Source: Streptosporangiaceae bacterium (GTDB taxonomy: Bacteria; Actinomycetota; Actinomycetes; Streptosporangiales; Streptosporangiaceae). Taken from it: DNA of 64,000 nt. The DNA is taken from NCBI GenBank assembly GCA_019239975.1, contig JAFAZE010000130.1, positions 1 through 64,000 of the forward strand, read 5' to 3'. The notes beneath the pieces were generated by a model. It was not told the DNA's origin and searched no databases. It saw only the letters and a program-made list of their open reading frames with translations. Position 1 is the first letter of the stretch; each line of letters opens with the position of its first letter. Position numbers and translations under genes: made by a program. Positions 59,574 through 64,000 of this stretch are shown one piece after another.

Positions 59574-60373
59574 TCGGCGGGGCTGGGGTCGCGCTCGCCG
59601 CTGCCTTCGAGCAGGACCTTCGCGACGAGCGCCGGGTCGTCGGTCATCGGCACGTGCCCGCAGCCAGGCAGCGGCACGAACCGCGCCCCGGGGAGCCGCC
59701 GCCGCGCGAGCCGGGCGCTGGAACGCGGCAGGATGCGGTCCCTGGTGCCCCACGCGATCGTCACCGGCACGCCGGCCCCGATGGCAGCGGTGAACGGCTC
59801 CGGCGCGCCGAAGACCGTGCGCATCGCGTCGCCCGCCGCGACGAACCCGGCCACGTCACCGCGCGCCTGTCCCGGGCTCACCTGGGCCGGCCTGGTGACC
59901 ATGAGGCCGTAGAGCAGCGCACGGCCGGTTGCGCTCCGGGACAGCCGCGGCACGAGCGGGGCGATGCCACGGCCCGCGAGCCGCGCGCCGGTGAACACGG
60001 CTCTCGCGTAGCTGACCTGGTAGGGATGCGCGGCGAACCCGGCCGGGGACAGCGCGGTGACGCTCGCCGCGTGGCCGCGGGCCGCGAGGGCCAGCGCGAG
60101 CATGCCGCCGAGCGAGTTGCCCGCCAGGTGCGGCCGGCCGAGCCCCTGCTCGCCGAGGAACGCCAGCACGTCGTCGGCCAGCGCCCGCGCGGGGGAGCGC
60201 CCGGCCAGCCGCAGCGGCGGCGATTCCCCGTGCCCGGGCAGGTCGACGGCGATGACCTCGCGGTGCGGCGTCAGCAGGTCCAGCACGGCGGTCCAGCCCT
60301 GCCGCCGGTGGCCGAGTCCGTGCAGCAGCACCAGCGCCGGGCCCGAGCCGGCGCGATCGAAGGCAAGGCTCAC
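59534..60373 (-). CDS. Alpha/beta hydrolase
   Basis: A 279-residue hydrolase. ALVLLHGLGHRRQGW forms the oxyanion region, HLAGNSLGGMLALALA carries the nucleophile serine, WGTRDRILPRSSAR the acid, and PGCGHVPMTDDPALV the histidine. GGGAGG precedes the GTG at 60373. The family covers esterases, lipases and haloperoxidase-like enzymes, and the substrate is unknown. The last 15 residues come from the repeat array and are probably dispensable. Confidence 0.87.
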   Translation of the reverse strand: MSLAFDRAGSGPALVLLHGLGHRRQGWTAVLDLLTPHREVIAVDLPGHGESPPLRLAGRSPARALADDVLAFLGEQGLGRPHLAGNSLGGMLALALAARGHAASVTALSPAGFAAHPYQVSYARAVFTGARLAGRGIAPLVPRLSRSATGRALLYGLMVTRPAQVSPGQARGDVAGFVAAGDAMRTVFGAPEPFTAAIGAGVPVTIAWGTRDRILPRSSARLARRRLPGARFVPLPGCGHVPMTDDPALVAKVLLEGSGERDPSPADSGERHPHPRPQR

Positions 60374-60555
60374 CGCTGACCTCCCTACTGGCGAGTAACA
60401 ACGACCATACGCCGCCGCCCCGCGCCGGGGAAGGGATGCGAGCCTGGGGAGGCTTGGGGGAGGCGGAGTGACCACGTCCGCCGGCGGCCGGTTCGTGCTC
60501 ACGGCGGACGATGCGAGCTTGGGGAAGCCGAGTGAGCTGGGTAACGTAGGCGCCC

Positions 60556-61017
60556 ATGAGCTTCGGGCAGCCCGGCGAACGAGACCGGCACATGATGGGG
60601 CTGGCTCTCGCGCAGGCGCGGGTGAGCCTGGATGCCGCGGGCGTGCCGGTTGGCGCCGTCCTCACCGCCGGCGGGGAGATCCTGGCGGCCGGGCACAACG
60701 AGCGCGTGCAGCGCGGCGACCCGGTGGCGCACGGCGAGATCTCCTGCCTGCGCAACGCGGGCCGGCGGCCGTCCTACGAGGGCACCACGCTGTACACGAC
60801 GCTGTCCCCGTGCCCGATGTGCACCGGTGCGATCCTGCTGTTCCAGATCCCGCGGGTGGTGGTCGGCGAGGCGCAGACCTACGCCGGCGACCTGGAATTC
60901 CTGGCCGGCCGCGGCCCGGAGGTGGTGCTGCTGGAGGACCCGGCCTGCGTCGCCGTGATGCGCGAGTTCCAGGAGCGCTACCCGCAGGTGTGGAGCGAGG
61001 ACATCGGCGGCCGCTGA
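60556..61017 (+). CDS. Nucleoside/cytosine-type deaminase
   Basis: A 153-residue zinc deaminase. The metal and catalytic residues are in VAHGEISCLRNAG (HxE) and TLSPCPMCTGAILLFQIP (PCxxC). ALAQARVSLDAAGVPVGAVL is the family start. It resembles fungal-type cytosine deaminases and creatinine deaminase-like proteins more than TadA, given the ETYAGDLEFLAGRG-like end. The substrate is probably a free base or nucleoside. It is divergent from the alpha/beta hydrolase. Confidence 0.86.
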   Translation: MSFGQPGERDRHMMGLALAQARVSLDAAGVPVGAVLTAGGEILAAGHNERVQRGDPVAHGEISCLRNAGRRPSYEGTTLYTTLSPCPMCTGAILLFQIPRVVVGEAQTYAGDLEFLAGRGPEVVLLEDPACVAVMREFQERYPQVWSEDIGGR

Positions 61018-61066
61018 GCCGCTCGCCGCCGGCTCCGGCGCTGGGTTGCGCTTCGGTGCCGGGTGA

Positions 61067-61101
61067 ACCACCGTCCGTTCGGTAAAATTATATTTTTTAT
61101 T
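61067..61101. promoter_or_regulatory. Shared 20-bp motif with AT-rich flank
   Basis: ACCACCGTCCGTTCGGTAAA (19 of 20 identical to 14380) runs into ATTATATTTTTTATT, the most AT-rich stretch I see nearby. It lies between the convergent deaminase and LysR stops, where a promoter is not expected. GGAACGGAAGG just after it makes a partial inverted repeat with CCGTTC. Confidence 0.5.
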
Positions 61102-61124
61102 CGGAACGGAAGGTGGTATCCCGG

Positions 61125-62069
61125 TCAGCTCCAGATGGTGACGTACACCGGCGGCCGGAACCGGGACGGGGGCACGCCGCCGCGGGGCGCCCGCATCAGC
61201 TGCATGGCCTCGGGGGTGCCGAGGAAGTTCCGCAGCGAGCCGACCACGCTGGGCCGCAGGTCCCTGGACAGGCTGGTCGCGTACCACGTGGCTTCCATCG
61301 GGGTCGCCGCCGTCTCCACCATGCGCAGCTCACCCCGGCGCACCTGATGGCTGACCAGGTGGGCGACGCCGGGCGCGACCCCCTCGCCGTCGGCCGCCGC
61401 GGCCCACGCGGCGGTCTGGTTGGGGAACACCATGACCCGCGACTCCGGCACGCCGAGCCTGCGCAGCAGCCTGGTCACGTCGCTGGCGGGATCCACCCCC
61501 GAGGGGTCGACCAGCCAGGGCCAGCTCGGCGCGCCGCCGCGGGTGGCCCCGCGGGGAGAGGTGACGGCGACCATCTTGCAGCGGAACACCGGCTCGCTGA
61601 CCAGCCCGAGGCCGGGGTCCGCCAGGCTGGGGCCGAGGGCCAGGTCGGCGAGCCGGTTCGCGACGAGCACCGGCATCTCGGTGCTCGCCGCGACGCCCGC
61701 CGACGCCTCCACGCCGCGCCCCAGCCGGCGGCTGAACGCCTCGGTCAGCGGCCCCGCGATGAACTCGGCGATCACGCTGGTGGTGACCAGGCGCAGCTGG
61801 CTCGGCAGGCCCTGGGCCGCGCGGACGGCGGCCTGCGCCTCCGCGCCGAGCGCCACCATCTGCGAGGCGACGGGCAGCAGCCTGGCGCCGCCGGGGGTGA
61901 GCGTCATGCCGTTCGCGTCGCGGGTGATCAGCTGGTCGCCGACGTGCTGGCGCAGGGCCGTGAGCGCCTGCGAGACCGCGGGCTCGCTGACGTTCAGCGC
62001 CTTCGCGGCGTCCTTCACCGAGCCAAGGCGCGCCACCAGCACGAACGCACTGAGCTGTGTCAGCGTCAC
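61125..62069 (-). CDS. LysR-family regulator divergent from cox genes
   Basis: A 314-residue activator-type regulator. The N-terminal helix-turn-helix is LTQLSAFVLVARLGSVKDAA, then KALNVSEPAVSQALTALRQH. The effector domain follows (LRLVTTSVIAEFIAGPLTEA, DLALGPSLADPGLGLVSEPV). GTG at 62069 puts the DNA-binding domain at the normal position. It is divergent from coxM across 197 bases holding two inverted repeats, the classic arrangement for a LysR protein activating its neighbour. Confidence 0.88.
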   Translation of the reverse strand: MTLTQLSAFVLVARLGSVKDAAKALNVSEPAVSQALTALRQHVGDQLITRDANGMTLTPGGARLLPVASQMVALGAEAQAAVRAAQGLPSQLRLVTTSVIAEFIAGPLTEAFSRRLGRGVEASAGVAASTEMPVLVANRLADLALGPSLADPGLGLVSEPVFRCKMVAVTSPRGATRGGAPSWPWLVDPSGVDPASDVTRLLRRLGVPESRVMVFPNQTAAWAAAADGEGVAPGVAHLVSHQVRRGELRMVETAATPMEATWYATSLSRDLRPSVVGSLRNFLGTPEAMQLMRAPRGGVPPSRFRPPVYVTIWS

Positions 62070-62150
62070 ACGACCATGATCGTGCCGGCCGCCCCGTGGG
62101 CGCCAGTGCTCCGCCAGCCCCCGGGGGACGGCCCCGGGGATTCCTGGCAT

Positions 62151-62223
62151 GGGGAACCTTCGCCGTTCCCCGGCCCGCGCCGCGGGGCGAGCTCCGCGAG
62201 CATGGTTCTTAAGGGATCGCTTA
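62151..62223. promoter_or_regulatory. Two inverted repeats in the LysR-cox promoter region
   Basis: GGGGAAC and GTTCCCC (62151-62171) flank seven bases. TAAG and CTTA (62210-62223) flank six bases, a T-N12-A arrangement typical of LysR boxes, 44 bases before the coxM start. The pair of sites fits a recognition and an activation half for the divergent LysR protein. Confidence 0.55.
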
Positions 62224-62266
62224 TCGGGGCGTTGCGGCTGGCCGGCGAGCTGCCAATGATTTGTGC

Positions 62267-63127
62267 ATGCAGGTACCCACGCATGTCGAATACGAGCGCG
62301 CGTCGAGCGTCGACGAGGCGCTCGAGATGCTCTCGCGCGCGGGAGGCGAGGCACGGCCGCTGGCGGGCGGGCACAGCCTCATCCCGATGATGAAGCTGCG
62401 GCTCGCACAGCCGGAGCTCCTGGTGGACATCAGCGGCCTCACCGAACTGTCCTACATCAACGTCGCGGACGCCGAGCTGCGCGTCGGCGCCCTGACCCGG
62501 CATGCGCAGTTGCTGGACTCGGCGGTCGCCGGCGAGCGGCTGCCCATCGTTCATGACGCCGAGCGGGTGATCGCCGACCCCATCGTCAGGAACTGGGGCA
62601 CGATCGGCGGCTCGCTGTGCCAGGCTGACCCGTCCGAGGACCTGTCCGCCGTGCTCGCCGCGCTGCGCGCCACCGCGGTGATCCGCGGCGCCGGCGGCGT
62701 CAGGACGGTGCCGGCGCGCGAGTTCCACGCCGGGCCGTACGAGACCGTGGTCGAGCCGGGCGAACTGCTCGTCGAGCTGCGGATCCCGCTGACGGCGAAC
62801 ACCGGCAGCGCGTACGAGAAGGTCGAGCGCCGGGTCGGCGACTGGTCGGTCGCCGCCGCCGGGGCGGTGCTCACGCTGGCAGGCGAGCTGATAGAGGACG
62901 CGGGCATCGGGCTGACCGCCGTCGGCGCGCCTCATTTCTGCGCTCCGGAGGCCGAGGAGTTCCTGCGCGGCCGGCGCGCCGGTGAGGAGGCGTTCACCAC
63001 CGCCGGCCAGATAGCGGCGGAGCACAGCAACCCGGTCGCCGACCAGCGCGGGCCGGAGGACTACAAGCGGCACCTGGCCGCCGAGCTCACCACCCGCGCG
63101 CTGCGCAAGGCCTTCGAAAGGGCATGA
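62267..63127 (+). CDS. coxM: Molybdenum hydroxylase FAD subunit (CO dehydrogenase medium chain)
   Basis: A 286-residue FAD-binding subunit. The two diagnostic flavin motifs are ARPLAGGHSLIPMMKLRLAQ and RNWGTIGGSLCQADPSEDLS. The C-terminal domain follows (YEKVERRVGDWSVAAAGAVL). It passes electrons from the iron-sulfur subunit to a quinone or other acceptor. It is the first gene of coxMSL; coxS starts four bases after its stop. The large chain, which decides CO specificity, is cut off, so form I or II cannot be told. Confidence 0.92.
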   Translation: MQVPTHVEYERASSVDEALEMLSRAGGEARPLAGGHSLIPMMKLRLAQPELLVDISGLTELSYINVADAELRVGALTRHAQLLDSAVAGERLPIVHDAERVIADPIVRNWGTIGGSLCQADPSEDLSAVLAALRATAVIRGAGGVRTVPAREFHAGPYETVVEPGELLVELRIPLTANTGSAYEKVERRVGDWSVAAAGAVLTLAGELIEDAGIGLTAVGAPHFCAPEAEEFLRGRRAGEEAFTTAGQIAAEHSNPVADQRGPEDYKRHLAAELTTRALRKAFERA

Positions 63128-63131
63128 CGAC

Positions 63132-63641
63132 ATGCAGATCACCGTCACGGTCAACGGCACGGAGTACACCAGGGACGTGGAGCCGAGGCTGCTGCTCATC
63201 CACTTTCTGCGCGACGAGCTCGGCCTTACCGGCAGCCACTGGGGCTGCGACACGTCCAACTGCGGCGCCTGCGTGGTCTGGCTGGACAGGACCCCGGTCA
63301 AGTCCTGCACGGCGCTGGCCGCCATGGCCAGCGGGCGGGAGGTCGCGACCGTCGAGGGGCTGGAGAAGGACGGCCAACTCGACCCGGTGCAGCAGGGCTT
63401 CGTGGCGTGCCACGGCCTGCAGTGCGGGTTCTGCACGCCCGGCATGATGATGACCGCGCGCTGGCTGCTCGACCACAACCCGGACCCGTCCGAGCAGGAG
63501 GTCCGCGAGGCGATCTCGGGCCAGATCTGCCGCTGCACCGGCTACGAGAACATCGTCCGCGCGGTGCGGTGGGCCTCGGAACACGGCGCCGCGGAACACC
63601 GGGAACCCGCACAGCATGTTGAGGCGGAGGTGACAGCATGA
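63132..63641 (+). CDS. coxS: Molybdenum hydroxylase 2Fe-2S subunit (CO dehydrogenase small chain)
   Basis: A 169-residue iron-sulfur protein. The plant-ferredoxin cluster is CDTSNCGACVVWLD with the later cysteine in VKSCTALAAM. The second cluster is CHGLQCGFCTPGMMMTARW and QICRCTGYENIVRAVRW. It relays electrons from the molybdenum centre to CoxM. Its TGA overlaps the coxL ATG as ATGA, so the three are coupled. Confidence 0.94.
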   Translation: MQITVTVNGTEYTRDVEPRLLLIHFLRDELGLTGSHWGCDTSNCGACVVWLDRTPVKSCTALAAMASGREVATVEGLEKDGQLDPVQQGFVACHGLQCGFCTPGMMMTARWLLDHNPDPSEQEVREAISGQICRCTGYENIVRAVRWASEHGAAEHREPAQHVEAEVTA

Positions 63642-64000
63642 CGGCCACCGAGGAGCACGCGGCGCCGATCGGCTTCGGCCGGATGGAGCGCAAGGAGGAC
63701 GTCAGGTTCATCCGGGGCCACGGCACCTACGTCGACGACGTGCGGCTTCCGGGCATGCTGTACGGGGCCGTGCTGCGCAGCCCGTACGCGCACGCCAGGA
63801 TCGCCTCCATCGACACCGGCGCCGCGGAGGCGCACCCCAAGGTGCGCGCGGTCATCACGGGGGCCACGCTGGACACGCTGAACCTGGCCTGGATGCCGAC
63901 GCTGTCCTACGACACCCAGGCGGTGCTGGCCACGGACAAGGTGCGTTTCCAGGGCCAGGAGGTCGCGTTCGTCGTCGCCGAAGACAGGTACTCCGCCCGC
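63638..64000 (+). CDS. coxL: Molybdenum hydroxylase large subunit, N-terminal part (CO dehydrogenase large chain)
   Basis: The first 121 codons of the molybdopterin subunit, cut by the right edge. IGFGRMERKEDVRFIRGHGT and YVDDVRLPGMLYGAVLRSPY, then AHARIASIDTGAAEAHP and VRFQGQEVAFVVAEDRYSAR match the aldehyde oxidase/CoxL hammerhead domain. GGCGGAGGTGACAGC precedes the ATG. The active-site loop that separates true CO dehydrogenase (AYxCSFR) from form II enzymes lies outside the window. Confidence 0.9.
   Translation, partial: MTATEEHAAPIGFGRMERKEDVRFIRGHGTYVDDVRLPGMLYGAVLRSPYAHARIASIDTGAAEAHPKVRAVITGATLDTLNLAWMPTLSYDTQAVLATDKVRFQGQEVAFVVAEDRYSAR

Overview
The window reads as chromosome of a very GC-rich, probably filamentous actinobacterium. 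Signs are strong GC bias at third codon positions, frequent GTG and TTG starts, chains of genes joined by 4-bp ATGA, GTGA or TTGA overlaps, several apparently leaderless promoters, a DUF574-type methyltransferase, a Cgl0159-type inositol-locus aldolase, DUF427 and DUF488 proteins, and a coxMSL molybdenum hydroxylase cluster. I cannot assign a genus. No rRNA, tRNA, CRISPR array, intact transposase or prophage was recognised.

Layout. 1-5.6 kb: a truncated SAM methyltransferase, an L-2-hydroxyglutarate oxidase-like gene whose start lies in the remnant of an aldehyde dehydrogenase, a short-chain dehydrogenase remnant, a P-loop kinase-like gene, a leaderless GntR regulator, a GNAT, and a divergent TetR/SnoaL pair around a shared operator. 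5.6-12.2 kb: a tightly coupled minus-strand myo-inositol operon (iolG-, iolE-like, iolC, Cgl0159-type aldolase, iolB, iolD) behind a TTGACA promoter abutting a perfect 10-bp inverted repeat. 12.2-15.2 kb: DNA repair (ATP-dependent ligase, AlkA-like glycosylase), preceded by copy A of a dispersed non-coding repeat. 15.2-18 kb: a GH13 glucosidase and a plasmid-like ParA/small-DNA-binding pair with an iteron-like array. 18.0-25.9 kb: the most interesting part. It holds a sigma-70 factor with a small partner protein, an Abhydrolase_10/TetR pair, and a divergent cytoplasmic subtilase (S8) and TPR-CHAT caspase-like protease. 25.9-38.3 kb: ACT, OsmC and HD-hydrolase genes, a broken AAA ATPase, a lysine-rich small protein, a DnaA-box cluster, DUF488, a helix-turn-helix/membrane pair, an FtsX-type ABC exporter, a GT87 transferase with a minisatellite tail, a polysaccharide deacetylase lipoprotein, a universal stress protein, a SixA-like phosphatase and a double-DUF427 protein. 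38.3-48.6 kb: orphan HicB, acetate kinase, an O-methyltransferase that runs open into ackA, a NMT1-like lipoprotein, an XRE regulator, acetyl-CoA synthetase, repeat copy B, STAS and an MreB-like protein. 48.6-57.4 kb: FtsH, a stress protein, Lgt, a secreted protein, a PadR/membrane pair, and a two-component system divergent from an ABC-2 permease. 57.4-64 kb: PaaK, YbaK-like deacylase, an alpha/beta hydrolase, a deaminase, and a LysR gene divergent from coxM-coxS-coxL (cut by the right edge).

How the genes fit together. Three catabolic themes stand out: inositol degradation, acetate/acyl-CoA activation (AckA, Acs, PaaK), and CO or related hydroxylase oxidation. The sigma / small protein / S8 / CHAT set looks like a proteolytic signalling or cell-fate module: a TPR sensor-protease and a second protease that may act on the sigma factor or its partner. 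That role is inference. Non-coding oddities are frequent: an inverted pair of tandem-unit repeats 34 kb apart, five or more minisatellites at gene ends, an 8-bp-period iteron array beside parA, and a four-member DnaA-box cluster.
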